Origin: Bacteroidetes bacterium HGW-Bacteroidetes-17
GTDB taxonomy: Bacteria > Bacteroidota > Bacteroidia > Bacteroidales > GCA-2711565
Assembly: GCA_002840985.1 (NCBI GenBank)
Contig: PHDM01000009.1
Span: 1 to 45,424, forward strand
Reading direction: 5' to 3'
Length of the DNA: 45,424 bases
The notes beneath the pieces were generated by a model. The model was given only the letters and a program-made list of their open reading frames with translations. It did not search any database and was not told where the DNA came from. Position 1 is the first letter of the stretch; every line of letters begins with the position of its first letter. Below, one piece after another: positions 9,715 through 18,690 of this stretch. A program made the translations under genes and the position numbers.

Positions 9715-11916
9715 ATGACTAATATTGATGATAAAAAATTATATGAGTTCTTAAAGAAATACTTTGGTTTTACCAGTTTTAAAGGTAACCAAAAGGAAAT
9801 TATCAGAAGTGTATTATCAGGTCGGGACACATTTGTGATTATGCCAACTGGTGGTGGCAAATCGATGTGTTATCAGTTTCCAGCATTGGTAAGTGAAGGC
9901 ACTGCTATTATCGTTTCTCCCCTGATTGCATTAATGAAAAATCAGGTTGATGCCATCCGTAATTATGGATCAGAAGATGGTATTGCCCACTTCCTGAATT
10001 CTTCTTTATCAAAAATTGAAATTAATAAAGTAAAAGAAGATTTATTGAGCAAAAAAACAAAGCTCTTGTATGTAGCTCCTGAATCCCTTACAAAAGCAGA
10101 GAATATTGAACTTTTAAAATTGATCAATATATCATTTTATGCCATTGATGAGGCCCATTGCATCTCGGAATGGGGTCATGATTTCAGGCCTGAATATAGA
10201 AGGCTCCGGCCAATTATACAGGAAATTGGGAAAGAGGTTCCCGTGATAGCACTCACAGCTACAGCCACCCCAAAAGTACAGCAAGACATCATGAAAAACC
10301 TTGGCATGATGTCATCAAATATCTTCAAGTCCTCATTTAACCGACCCAATTTATATTATGAGGTAAGGCCAAAAGATAAAAACATAAAACGGGAGATTAT
10401 CAGATATGTAAAGAATAACACCGGAAAGTCTGGCATTATCTATTGTTTGAGCCGTAAAATGGTTGAAGAAATTGCTGAAACCCTTCAGGTGAATGGGATT
10501 AAGGCACTTCCTTACCATGCAGGTTTGGATGCATCAACACGAAGGCAGAATCAGGATAAATTTTTGATGGAAGAGTCGGATGTGATCGTTGCTACAATTG
10601 CGTTTGGTATGGGAATCGATAAACCGGATGTTCGTTTCGTTATTCATCATGACATCCCCAAAAGTTTAGAAGGATACTATCAGGAGACAGGTCGTGGCGG
10701 ACGTGACGACGGCGAAGGAAGATGTATTACTTTTTATAGTTATGACGACATCCAAAAGCTGGAAAAATTTGTAAAGGGCAAACCTGTTGCAGAGCAAGAA
10801 ATAGCCAAACAATTGTTATTCGAAACTGTAGCATATGCAGAATCTTCGGTATGCCGCAGAAAACAATTACTGCATTATTTTGGAGAAGTATACGAAGAAG
10901 ATAACTGTGGTAATTGCGATAATTGCTTAAACCCCAAAACCAGTTTTGAAGGCACGGAATATGTCCAAATGGTTATTGAAACAGTGTTGGCTGTTAAACA
11001 ACTCTTCAAAGCCAACCATATCATCAACATTCTTGTCGGTAAAAATACCGCAACTGTTAAACAATCCAAACATCATAAATTGGAGATGTTCGGAAAAGGG
11101 GAAGAAAAAGGGGAAAAATTCTGGAATGCAGTAATCCGTCAAAGTTTAATTGCCCGCCTACTTCTCAAGGATATTGAAAATTATGGACTATTGAAGGTAG
11201 GGGCTGATGGATTGAAATATTTGGATCATCCATACTCGATCATGCTGACCATGGATCATGATTACGATAATCCTGAAGATGATGAATTCCTTACTGCCAA
11301 TTCGCCCAAAATAAGCACTACCGATAAAGAATTATTTTCTTTATTAAAAGATTTGCGTAAAGAGATTTCGAAAAAGGAGAAACTTCCTCCTTTTGTAATT
11401 TTTCAGGATCCTTCACTCGAAGATATGGCGATTCAATATCCAATTACGATGGATGAACTACAGCAAATTACAGGGGTTGGAGCAGGAAAGGCAAGTAAAT
11501 ACGGTCAACCATTTCTTGACTTTATTAAAGCTTATGTTGAAGAAAATGAAATTACGCGCCCCAATGATTTGGTGGTAAAATCGGTGGTGAATAAATCGGG
11601 CTTAAAAGTTTATATTATTCACAATATTGATCGTAAATTGCCGCTTGAAGATATTGCATCGGCTAAAAGCCTTACTGTACCTGAATTACTTACTGAAATT
11701 GAACACATTGTAGCCTCAGGCACAAAGATTGACATCAACTACTATATTGATGAATATATTGATGAATACCATCAGGAAGAAATTTTTGACTATTTTAGGG
11801 AAGATGCCTCTTCGGATTCGATTGAAGATGCAATTAAGGAACTTGGAGAAGATGAGTATACTGAAGAAGAAATTAGAATGATGAGAATTAAATTTATGTC
11901 AGAAATAGGCAATTAA
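9715..11916 (+). CDS. recQ: ATP-dependent DNA helicase RecQ
   Basis: A 3'-5' DNA helicase for recombination and replication-fork repair. Walker A (MPTGGGKS, about 43-50) is followed by the DEAH box (145-148) in [19 protein letters not shown] and the helicase C domain with [10 protein letters not shown]. The RQC zinc site has Cys residues starting at about 380 (CRRKQLL, then CGNCDNC). An HRDC domain lies at about 536-605. The C-terminus (about 640-733) adds a second helix-turn-helix-like and acidic tail, giving the long 733-residue form common in Bacteroidota. The DUF4296 gene begins 34 bp downstream. Confidence 0.96.
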   Translation: MTNIDDKKLYEFLKKYFGFTSFKGNQKEIIRSVLSGRDTFVIMPTGGGKSMCYQFPALVSEGTAIIVSPLIALMKNQVDAIRNYGSEDGIAHFLNSSLSKIEINKVKEDLLSKKTKLLYVAPESLTKAENIELLKLINISFYAIDEAHCISEWGHDFRPEYRRLRPIIQEIGKEVPVIALTATATPKVQQDIMKNLGMMSSNIFKSSFNRPNLYYEVRPKDKNIKREIIRYVKNNTGKSGIIYCLSRKMVEEIAETLQVNGIKALPYHAGLDASTRRQNQDKFLMEESDVIVATIAFGMGIDKPDVRFVIHHDIPKSLEGYYQETGRGGRDDGEGRCITFYSYDDIQKLEKFVKGKPVAEQEIAKQLLFETVAYAESSVCRRKQLLHYFGEVYEEDNCGNCDNCLNPKTSFEGTEYVQMVIETVLAVKQLFKANHIINILVGKNTATVKQSKHHKLEMFGKGEEKGEKFWNAVIRQSLIARLLLKDIENYGLLKVGADGLKYLDHPYSIMLTMDHDYDNPEDDEFLTANSPKISTTDKELFSLLKDLRKEISKKEKLPPFVIFQDPSLEDMAIQYPITMDELQQITGVGAGKASKYGQPFLDFIKAYVEENEITRPNDLVVKSVVNKSGLKVYIIHNIDRKLPLEDIASAKSLTVPELLTEIEHIVASGTKIDINYYIDEYIDEYHQEEIFDYFREDASSDSIEDAIKELGEDEYTEEEIRMMRIKFMSEIGN

Positions 11917-11950
11917 TACAAAAGAGCATATCCAGTAAACACGAACAAGA

Positions 11951-12298
11951 ATGAAAATCAGGTATCTAATAATCCCCCTTTTTTTATTTATTTCCTGCAC
12001 CCAAAATCAAAACAAAAATGCGAAATTGGTTCTCCCGGAGGAAAAAATGATTGATGTATTGTTTGATGTGCAACTCTCTGAAACTTATCTCGCTAATAAT
12101 CGTGATCTAGGTGAAGGTGAAAATAAATCCCTGCCTGTTAAATATTATAAAGCCATTTTTGATAAACATCAGATTTCGAAGCAACAATTTGATGAAAGCA
12201 TCCAATTTTATCAAAACAATCTTCCAAAATTGAAAATTCTTTACGATAGTGTGGCAAAAAGGATAGAATATTTGAAAGAACAAAATAAATCGGATTAA
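11951..12298 (+). CDS. DUF4296 lipoprotein
   Basis: 115 residues with a lipoprotein signal (MKIRYLIIPLFLFISC; the lipobox Cys follows FIS). The body starts with VLPEEKMIDVLFDVQLSETYLAN, the hallmark of the DUF4296 family of small helical Bacteroidota lipoproteins. Function is unknown. It sits 34 bp after recQ on the same strand and may share its transcript, although a functional link is not obvious. Confidence 0.8.
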   Translation: MKIRYLIIPLFLFISCTQNQNKNAKLVLPEEKMIDVLFDVQLSETYLANNRDLGEGENKSLPVKYYKAIFDKHQISKQQFDESIQFYQNNLPKLKILYDSVAKRIEYLKEQNKSD

Positions 12299-12335
12299 CA
12301 TTACTTTTTCTTTAAATTCAAGTGCTACTAATGGC

Positions 12336-12746
12336 TTACCTGATATACTCTGAGGTACAGGTATAATTATTTCCCGCGATAATGAGTGAATAGCTCCAAT
12401 TTATGGTATGGGTATCTTGTAAGGTCCCTGTTCCATTCACGGTCCACCCATCACCTGTAGTTTGAGTGGAAACATAAATCTTATTTCCGGCAACAATACC
12501 TACTGCAGGAGCATAATTTGGTCCCGGATTTCCAAAATTAGCCAAAAGTACCTGGGCTGAGTTTGACGGATCAATTGTAATCTTAACGGTATAATTTGCT
12601 TTAAAACACGACTCACTGACACTCCAGGTGCTTACGAATTTATCCCGATCATCACCTGGATCAATAATATCTTCTTCTAAATTACAGGATAAAAATCCAA
12701 GGATTATAAGCAACATCAAACCTTTTATATTTCTTAAATTTTGCAT
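12336..12746 (-). CDS. Small lipoprotein of unknown function
   Basis: 136 residues; a hydrophobic signal ends in GFLSC (lipobox), followed by an acidic linker (NLEEDIIDPGDDRD) typical of Bacteroidota surface-exposed lipoproteins. The mature part is a small beta-rich domain with two later Cys residues (in ESCFKANYTV and YTCTSEYIR) that could form a disulfide. I recognise no named family. It is convergent with the DUF4296 gene. Confidence 0.7.
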   Translation of the reverse strand: MQNLRNIKGLMLLIILGFLSCNLEEDIIDPGDDRDKFVSTWSVSESCFKANYTVKITIDPSNSAQVLLANFGNPGPNYAPAVGIVAGNKIYVSTQTTGDGWTVNGTGTLQDTHTINWSYSLIIAGNNYTCTSEYIR

Positions 12747-12899
12747 ATCAATAGAATTATTGTAGGAATTTATTCAATAATGATCATCTGAATAAAAACT
12801 GTAAAATTACGAATAACACAGCACGAAGTAAAGAAGTTGAAATATTTATATATTGGTTCAACATCATTTCATTTTATCAATTATGATGCTGTTTAAGCT

Positions 12900-12907
12900 T
12901 ATTTTTG
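12900..12907 (+). promoter_or_regulatory. Candidate -7 box for the metallo-hydrolase gene
   Basis: TATTTTTG matches TAnnTTTG 20 bp before the ATG at 12928, giving a short leader; the -33 element is not clear. Confidence 0.4.
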
Positions 12908-12927
12908 TATTATTGAAATAAATAAAA

Positions 12928-13671
12928 ATGAATAACATGAACAAAATAACGATTTTATTAATATTTGCGCTTATAGCTCACTTGGAAGTGCAATCACAAG
13001 ATAATCTTCAGCAGGATATCATAAAAACCAATCAGGGCGACTTAACTATCACTTTTATAGGGCATGCTTCAATAATGTTCAAATTTCAGGAAATGATCAT
13101 TTATGTTGATCCTTCAAGTAGCAGCGGATCAAGTTTTGAAAATTTGCCTAAGGCTGATCTGATTTTAATTACCCACAATCATGGTGATCATTTAGATGCA
13201 AAAACCTTAAAACTTATCGTGAACGACGATACCGAATATATAAGTAACAAAACTTCATTTGGTACACTGGCAAAAGGAAAAATAATCGCCAACAACGAAT
13301 CCATCACTATGGATGGTTTATTTATTGAAGCTGTGCCGGCTTATAATATTAAACATTTGCGTAATACCGGTGAGCCCTATCATCCAAAAAAGGATGGAAA
13401 TGGTTATGTACTTACTTTTGGCGACAAACGAATTTATGTTGCCGGTGATACCGAAAATGTACCTGAAATGGCAAATCTTAAAAATATTGATATTGCTTTT
13501 TTACCCATGAATATCCCTTATACCATGACTCCTGAAATGGTAAAAGATGCGGCATTATTATTTAAACCGAAAGTAATTTACCCTTACCATTATCGTGGTA
13601 CGGACCCCAATTTGCTGATCGAATTACTCAAAGATTATCCTGAAATAGAGGTTAAAATAAGGAAAATGTAG
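12928..13671 (+). CDS. Exported metallo-beta-lactamase-fold hydrolase (UlaG-like)
   Basis: 247 residues. The N-terminus (ITILLIFALIAHLEVQSQD) is a signal peptide, so the enzyme acts outside the cytoplasm. The metal-binding HxHxDH motif is complete in ITHNHGDHLD, and further ligands lie in VAGDTENVPEM and at the final YPYHYRG His residues. The pattern TFIGHASIMFKF matches the UlaG-like/MBL_fold_3 subfamily rather than true beta-lactamases. The substrate is unknown. Confidence 0.85.
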   Translation: MNNMNKITILLIFALIAHLEVQSQDNLQQDIIKTNQGDLTITFIGHASIMFKFQEMIIYVDPSSSSGSSFENLPKADLILITHNHGDHLDAKTLKLIVNDDTEYISNKTSFGTLAKGKIIANNESITMDGLFIEAVPAYNIKHLRNTGEPYHPKKDGNGYVLTFGDKRIYVAGDTENVPEMANLKNIDIAFLPMNIPYTMTPEMVKDAALLFKPKVIYPYHYRGTDPNLLIELLKDYPEIEVKIRKM

Positions 13672-13677
13672 GTTTAA

Positions 13678-13780
13678 TCCGCCTTCGTCCCGAAATTTCG
13701 GGACTGCGGCGGACGAGAAGGCAGTGGTATAATTCCCCGTAGCTTGCTGCGGAATTTTGTTTCTCCCGAATTCTCGGGAC
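13678..13780. repeat. Nested palindromic intergenic repeat
   Basis: Three stem-loops in about 100 bp between convergent genes. The first is TCCGCC...GGCGGA (13678-13713) enclosing the perfect 18-bp palindrome GTCCCGAAATTTCGGGAC (13687-13704). The second is AATTCC...GGAATT (13731-13756). The third is CCCGA...TCGGG (13765-13778). The block is much more GC-rich than its surroundings and resembles dispersed REP-like elements. It may also end transcription from both sides. Confidence 0.7.
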
Positions 13781-13811
13781 TTTGGGTTTCATACCTTTGA
13801 TTTGGTGATGA

Positions 13812-14660
13812 TTAATTTTTAATTCTGTCCAAAATTTTTGAAGCCAATCTGCTTGCTCCGAATCTTAAAAGTTGAGGATTCAGCCATTCTTCACCTAAAA
13901 CATCCTTTACGAGGAGGTAATATTGAATTGCTTGTTCAGGTTCCGAAATACCTCCGGCAGGTTTGATTCCAATTTTTTTATTCGTGTTTTGATAATGCTC
14001 TTTTATTGAATCCAACATCACAAGAAATGCCTCAGTTGTTGCAGCAGGTTGAATTTTTCCGGTAGAAGTTTTAATGAAATCAGCTCCGGCAGAAATGGCA
14101 ATTACACTTGCTCTTCTAATATTTTTTAGGGTTTCCAATTCGCCGGTTTCAAGAATCACTTTTAGATGAACATCCTTGCAAACCTCACTGATGGCTGCAA
14201 TTTCATCATAAACAGCCTGATAATCGCCTTCTAAAAATTTACCACGTGAAATCACCATATCAATTTCATCGGCACCCTGCTCAATCGCATACGAAATCTC
14301 AGCCAGTTTAACTTTTATTGGAGATTGACCACTTGGAAATGCGCCTGCCACAGACGCAACCTGTATGTTTGTGCCACTTAGCTGACTTTTTGCCAATGCA
14401 ACAAATGGAGGGTAAACACAAACTGCAGCAACATCCGGTATATTTTTACCTGCTAGATGAAAGCTTTGGGCCATATCACATAGCAAGGTTATTTTTTCAT
14501 TATTATCTGATCCTTCAAGTGTCGTCAAATCAATCATCCCGAGAATCTGGCGATAGATCTCAATTTTTTCAGCCGAACTAATTTTTTGATTCAGGATTTT
14601 ATTAAGACGGCTTTTAATTTCGTCCTCATTAATATGATATGATTTATTAAAAAAATTCAT
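13812..14660 (-). CDS. deoC: Deoxyribose-phosphate aldolase
   Basis: Cleaves 2-deoxyribose-5-phosphate to glyceraldehyde-3-phosphate and acetaldehyde in deoxynucleoside catabolism. The class I aldolase motifs are present: VCVYPPFV, GADEIDMVISRG, the beta-strand Lys in LKVILETGEL, the Schiff-base region ADFIKTSTGK, and GIKPAGGI. The 282-residue length is of the longer DeoC type with an N-terminal helical extension. It is monocistronic as far as can be seen. Confidence 0.95.
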   Translation of the reverse strand: MNFFNKSYHINEDEIKSRLNKILNQKISSAEKIEIYRQILGMIDLTTLEGSDNNEKITLLCDMAQSFHLAGKNIPDVAAVCVYPPFVALAKSQLSGTNIQVASVAGAFPSGQSPIKVKLAEISYAIEQGADEIDMVISRGKFLEGDYQAVYDEIAAISEVCKDVHLKVILETGELETLKNIRRASVIAISAGADFIKTSTGKIQPAATTEAFLVMLDSIKEHYQNTNKKIGIKPAGGISEPEQAIQYYLLVKDVLGEEWLNPQLLRFGASRLASKILDRIKN

Positions 14661-14733
14661 GGCTTTTTTCTTTCAAAATTAAGAATAAAAGAGAATCAAC
14701 AATTTTAAACTATATCAAATTCATTTATCTTTT

Positions 14734-14741
14734 TATATTTG
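14734..14741 (+). promoter_or_regulatory. Candidate -7 box that decides the GT2 start
   Basis: TATATTTG matches the TAnnTTTG consensus. It overlaps an upstream in-frame ATG at 14739, so translation must begin later, at 14763. Confidence 0.45.
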
Positions 14742-14762
14742 CTTTTATCTAACACATCGATA

Positions 14763-15683
14763 ATGACCGATTACCCACTCGTATCAATTATTGCAATCAA
14801 TTTCAATCAATTACGGGTTACCATTGAATTTCTTCAATCAGTAAGTAAAATTTCCTATCCTAATTATGAGGTAATTATTGTTGATAATGCTTCGAAGGAA
14901 GATACAAGTGCACTCTTGAAACAACAATTTCCTGAATTTATTTTTATCAGAAGTGAGGAAAATCTTGGGTTTGCAGGAGGTAATAATTTGGGGATCCGGA
15001 AAGCCAAAGGCGAATACTTCATGTTGCTTAATAATGATACGGAAGTTGAAACCGGATTTTTGGAGCCATTGGTTGAAGCGATGCAAGCCAATCCAAAAAT
15101 TGGGATGGTGGGCTCAAAAGTTCGTTTCTTTGATAGCCCAGAAACCATTCAGTATGCAGGAGCAACTCCCATGACAAAATATACTGCAACCAGTCATTTC
15201 ATCGGACATAACCAAAAAGATGAGGGACAGTATGATCAACAAACCATTACTCCCTTCGTTTCGGGCGCCGCCATGATGACTTCACGTTCCGTTTGTAAAA
15301 AAGTAGGATTGATGGCTGGATTCTTTTTTTTATATTATGAAGAACTCGACTGGCAGGAAAGAATCCGAAAGGCGGGTTACGAAATTCATTATATCCCCCA
15401 ATCGCTTGTTTTTCATAAAGAGAGCATCTCCGTTGGTAAAAATAGCCCCTTACAGGCTTACTGGAAATCGCGAAATCGGCTGCTTTTAATCCGACGAAAT
15501 TACAATCAATTTAATGTATTTATCAGTTTTCTATTTCTTACATTTATCTCATATCCTTATCATTTGCTAAAATATATTGCACGAAGGGACCTGGTTTCAA
15601 TTAAGGTTCACAGCATTGCACTTGGCTGGCATTATTTCAATGCTTTTAATATGAAACGTATCCATCAGAACGATTATCTTTAA
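14763..15683 (+). CDS. Family 2 glycosyltransferase (rhamnosyltransferase-like)
   Basis: 306 residues from MTDYPLVSIIAINFNQ. The GT-A fold shows VIIVDNASKED, the segment ENLGFAGGNNLGIRKAKGEYFMLLNNDTEVE with its metal-binding NNDTE, and a C-terminal FFLYYEELDWQERIRKAGYEIHY. This is the WbbL/GT2 rhamnosyltransferase-like subgroup that adds sugars to O-antigen or other surface glycans at the cytoplasmic membrane. It stands alone here. Donor and acceptor cannot be read from sequence. Confidence 0.88.
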   Translation: MTDYPLVSIIAINFNQLRVTIEFLQSVSKISYPNYEVIIVDNASKEDTSALLKQQFPEFIFIRSEENLGFAGGNNLGIRKAKGEYFMLLNNDTEVETGFLEPLVEAMQANPKIGMVGSKVRFFDSPETIQYAGATPMTKYTATSHFIGHNQKDEGQYDQQTITPFVSGAAMMTSRSVCKKVGLMAGFFFLYYEELDWQERIRKAGYEIHYIPQSLVFHKESISVGKNSPLQAYWKSRNRLLLIRRNYNQFNVFISFLFLTFISYPYHLLKYIARRDLVSIKVHSIALGWHYFNAFNMKRIHQNDYL

Positions 15684-15907
15684 AACTATCCGAAAACGTA
15701 AACACCCTCCACTTTCGTAAACATTGAAAAAATACTCCATAGACTCTAAACACAGCTATTTCAGCGCATTTAAAGAATCTACATTAAATCAAATTTAAGT
15801 TTTCATTTTTTGGCCATAGGCCATAACACATTATTAATCTGCCTCTTACAACATGTGGCACAGCTATTGCATAGCTAATGTTCAGGAATCAATTTAATAC
15901 TTAAACA

Positions 15908-16057
15908 ATGAAATTCGGATTAAAATTAAACAGCACAACTAAAACTCCTAAGTATCACAAATATTATAAGTGCGATCGATGCGGATATATTTCGATGGTT
16001 AAAAACTCCATTTGCCCTATTTGCGAAAAGGATGGCTATAAGCTAAAACTTAAATAA
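15908..16057 (+). CDS. Small zinc-ribbon/rubredoxin-like protein (49 aa)
   Basis: A 49-codon frame starting MKFGLKLN with two knuckles, KCDRCGY and ICPICEKDGYKL (CxxC-x13-CxxC), which form a zinc-ribbon or rubredoxin-like metal site. The pattern of Cys, Gly and aromatic residues supports a real protein despite the size. Upstream 15684-15907 is non-coding and contains a small hairpin TGGCC-ATA-GGCCA near 15812. Function is unknown; nucleic-acid binding or electron transfer are both possible. Confidence 0.6.
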   Translation: MKFGLKLNSTTKTPKYHKYYKCDRCGYISMVKNSICPICEKDGYKLKLK

Positions 16058-16073
16058 TATTTTGAAACTTAAA

Positions 16074-16184
16074 ATGAAAATCCGCGAGTTTTTGAATGAA
16101 ATCAATTATTGGCAAGGTTCGGTAAAAGATTGTCAGAGCAAAAACCATGTTAAAAAATCAATAGATAGCGTTCATTTTTCTTGA
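16074..16184 (+). CDS. Possible small ORF (36 aa)
   Basis: A short frame (MKIREFLNEINYWQGSVKDC...) begins 16 bp after the zinc-ribbon gene and ends before the terminator at 16226. It has no recognisable motif. Its position between a likely gene and a terminator is the only support. Confidence 0.3.
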   Translation: MKIREFLNEINYWQGSVKDCQSKNHVKKSIDSVHFS

Positions 16185-16225
16185 TATAGAAGACGATCCG
16201 CCTAATTTTGAGTTAAACAGAAATT

Positions 16226-16253
16226 AAAAACCTTCTCGATTGAGGAGGTTTTT
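16226..16253. terminator. Rho-independent terminator, probably bidirectional
   Basis: AAAAACCTTCTC and GAGGAGGTTTTT form a 12-bp stem (one G-T pair) with a GATT loop, flanked by A- and T-tracts. It separates the plus-strand small genes from the minus-strand lipoprotein. Confidence 0.8.
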
Positions 16254-16323
16254 GCTTTTAGGGCTTCTTTTAAAAAGCGGCAAAAAAGCCCGTACATCGC
16301 CCAGATATTTTAATTTTTTATTC

Positions 16324-16608
16324 TTAATATCTTCTTCTTCGTGCATAACCACCGCCACCGCCGCCAAAAAGAATAACAATACCCAAAATATATCCCAACC
16401 AATATGACATACCCGTATTATTTTCAGCATACAATCCTACATGCTCCCCTAATAATTTTGCAATCAATACGAAAGGGAAAATGAACCCCTGAACAATACC
16501 ATAAAGAAATCCATATTGCTGCTCGGTCACGCCTACAGGAGCACAAGAAGTAACAAGAAACAGAACCAGCAATAATGCTGATCCAAAAATTATTTTATTT
16601 GTTTTCAT
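16324..16608 (-). CDS. Small membrane lipoprotein with glycine-rich tail
   Basis: 94 residues from MKTNKIIFG. The signal ends in VTSC (lipobox), then two hydrophobic segments (GIVQGFIFPFVLIAKLLG and WLGYILGIVILFGG) follow. The C-terminus is a run of six Gly then YARRRRY, encoded by GGN repeats visible at 16341-16366. The start at 16608 is chosen because it creates the signal peptide. Function is unknown; similar small YidC-like or membrane-anchored lipoproteins occur near stress genes. Confidence 0.6.
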   Translation of the reverse strand: MKTNKIIFGSALLLVLFLVTSCAPVGVTEQQYGFLYGIVQGFIFPFVLIAKLLGEHVGLYAENNTGMSYWLGYILGIVILFGGGGGGYARRRRY

Positions 16609-17089
16609 GTAAATTAATTTTAGATAATAACTATTAGTCCAATAAAGGTAGTATCCGCATTTTAAAAAAGTGTTACATAATTCCATGGATAATTTACATA
16701 ATTACAACTATTGCTTATGATTTTGGGGATATGGAACAACATAAAATCGATAAATTAAATGATTGTTTTGCTACAGCCGTTTCAAAATATATAAACAAAC
16801 TACAGTTAGCAACCATAGTAACAAAGAAGTAGTAAAGAGACATTACATTGCTCAAATAAATACTGTTAAAAAGTGTGCTAATTTTAGGATATTTTGATGG
16901 GCTCAGAGTGGCGTTATTCAAATGGTTTTTGTAATTTTCCTTACCCAGCTTCCTTACCCAGGTTCTGTGGTGCATTATTAACCGGATTTTGAATAGCTTA
17001 AAAAATAGGGAAATTTACATTAAGAAAATATTATTGTAATTTAGATGTAAACATAACGCTAATTAGTACTTAACCCTAAAAATTGTATT
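16609..17089. other. Intergenic region without a supported gene
   Basis: 481 bp of AT-rich DNA. A 33-codon plus frame at 16731 and an 86-codon minus frame over 16715-16975 exist but show no recognisable motif. A near-duplicate TTACCCAGCTTCC/TTACCCAGG lies at about 16941-16961. The 17090 gene is probably transcribed from the last 60 bp, where TATTATTG (17029) is one mismatch from a -7 box. Confidence 0.5.
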
Positions 17090-17995
17090 ATGAAAAAATT
17101 TCGAGTTTTAGTAGTTGATGATAAGAAGGACGTGTTAAAATCAATAAGAGATAGAATTGATTACAATGTTCTTATCGGAGATGAGATTTTTAATGTAGAA
17201 TTATCTTGTTTGGATGTCGAAGTAATAAAAGATGATGATGACAATTGCAAATTTTCTAATAAAACTTTTGTCGAATTACATGATCTATGTTTAAAACCAT
17301 TTCACCTTCTACTACTGGATTTCGGGTTTGTACAGAAAGGAATAAAAACAGATGATGAAATACTTAAACTTAAAGAAATTAAACCGGAAAAAACGCTTAG
17401 GGAGCTAATTGATGAGGTTGTATTAAATCCCTCACATTTAGTTAAGCAGTGTTATCAAGAACCAAAATATATTAACCGAATAAAGAAAATTTTCATTGAA
17501 CACAATGGACCACTTTATTTATATACCTATATTCCCAATAAATTTGAAGAAGCTTATACAAGTGTCGATGTAAGAAAAAATGTTACAAACGAACACTTCC
17601 CTATAGCCAAAATTAATGTGATTGATACAAGAAAAGAATTATTTAATAATGACCAATTTGATTATATTCATGATGAAGAAAAGGAGTATTATCCATTCCT
17701 TATTTCAAAATTCCTTTCAAAGATAATTCAACTTGAAATCTCCAAATCAATAATAGACCAAACAAAATTAATAAGAACCAAATACATAAAAATCAGGAAA
17801 AACAATAAGCTGAAAATGATGTCTGCAATTATGTTAAGTTTAATTACTGGAGTTCTTACACCAACTATAATGGATTCAATAATAAATGAATCATACATAT
17901 CTATTGTAGTATTCACAATTTCTATAGCATTAATAATTTCTTTTTTATCAATAATAATTAAAAGGTTGGAACAGCGAAATGATAAATTATTATAA
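17090..17995 (+). CDS. Receiver-like domain protein with C-terminal membrane anchor
   Basis: 301 residues. The N-terminus (KFRVLVVDDKKDVLKSIRDRI) has the acidic pair D10-D11 of response-regulator receivers, and HLLLLDFGF places a candidate phospho-acceptor Asp at 77. The loop between them is expanded and Asp-rich (KDDDDNCK). The middle (about 100-230) is unrecognised. Two hydrophobic helices lie at about 243-290, followed by a basic tail. There is no DNA-binding output domain. It could sense a signal at the membrane or belong to a conflict system. It is transcribed toward the end of the Liv operon, with 50 bp between the two stop codons. Confidence 0.6.
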   Translation: MKKFRVLVVDDKKDVLKSIRDRIDYNVLIGDEIFNVELSCLDVEVIKDDDDNCKFSNKTFVELHDLCLKPFHLLLLDFGFVQKGIKTDDEILKLKEIKPEKTLRELIDEVVLNPSHLVKQCYQEPKYINRIKKIFIEHNGPLYLYTYIPNKFEEAYTSVDVRKNVTNEHFPIAKINVIDTRKELFNNDQFDYIHDEEKEYYPFLISKFLSKIIQLEISKSIIDQTKLIRTKYIKIRKNNKLKMMSAIMLSLITGVLTPTIMDSIINESYISIVVFTISIALIISFLSIIIKRLEQRNDKLL

Positions 17996-18045
17996 TAGAA
18001 TCATAATTATCTATAAATCCAGATGCAGAAATAGATACAGGAAAG

Positions 18046-18690
18046 TTAACTTTGTACTCCTTCAACATGAAGTATATCAGCATTGAGTTCTTGAAGTATA
18101 TTAACATTTTGTTCTACCATGATGATCCCTTTATTTAATCCACGAAGATATTGTAGAAGCTCAACCAACTTGTCTTTTTTATGATAATCCAATCCATCTG
18201 ATGGCTCATCCAGAACAAAAATGGGTGGATCAAATATGATCAAACAAGCTAGTGCCAATAATAAAGATTGTCCCCCGCTTAAATAACTGGCACTTGTTTT
18301 CTTAAAAGCAAATAAATCATTAAATATTTCTTTATCAAAAACATGATCAACGTCCGTCCGATTTAAATTTTTCTTTCCAAAGCAGGGTATCAAAAGATTT
18401 TCATAAACGCTTAGATTTGGGAAGATTCTCTCTCTCTGCGGTAAATAACCAATTAATCCTAACTTTGAAATTTGTTCAGCAGAATAATTCGAGATGTCTT
18501 TACCAAACAAGGAAACTTTCCCATCTCTATATGGGGTCAATCCAAGTAATGATTTTAAAAATGTGCTTTTACCACAACCATTCTTACCAATTATTCCCAA
18601 TATTTTTCCTTCGGTTAAACTAAAACTTACATTCTCAAAAATTGTCAGATTTTTTGAATACCCTGCTGATATATTTTGAACTTCTATCAT
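18046..18690 (-). CDS. Liv-type ABC transporter ATP-binding protein (LivF-like)
   Basis: 214 residues with Walker A (GKNGCGKSTFL), Q-loop GYLPQRERIFPNLSVYENL, signature YLSGGQSLLLALA and Walker B (IFVLDEPSDGLD). The GYLPQ and FPNLSVYENL region is typical of LivF. It is the last gene of the operon and overlaps livG by 4 bp. Together with the next four genes it forms a complete hydrophobic/branched amino acid type (HAAT) importer. The actual substrate is unknown. Confidence 0.85.
   Translation of the reverse strand: MIEVQNISAGYSKNLTIFENVSFSLTEGKILGIIGKNGCGKSTFLKSLLGLTPYRDGKVSLFGKDISNYSAEQISKLGLIGYLPQRERIFPNLSVYENLLIPCFGKKNLNRTDVDHVFDKEIFNDLFAFKKTSASYLSGGQSLLLALACLIIFDPPIFVLDEPSDGLDYHKKDKLVELLQYLRGLNKGIIMVEQNVNILQELNADILHVEGVQS

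Noticed and set aside
16715-16975. Minus-strand 86-codon frame in the gap before the receiver-like gene
   Set aside because: No motif, no family, Cys/Ser/Tyr-rich low-complexity composition; likely chance in AT-rich DNA.
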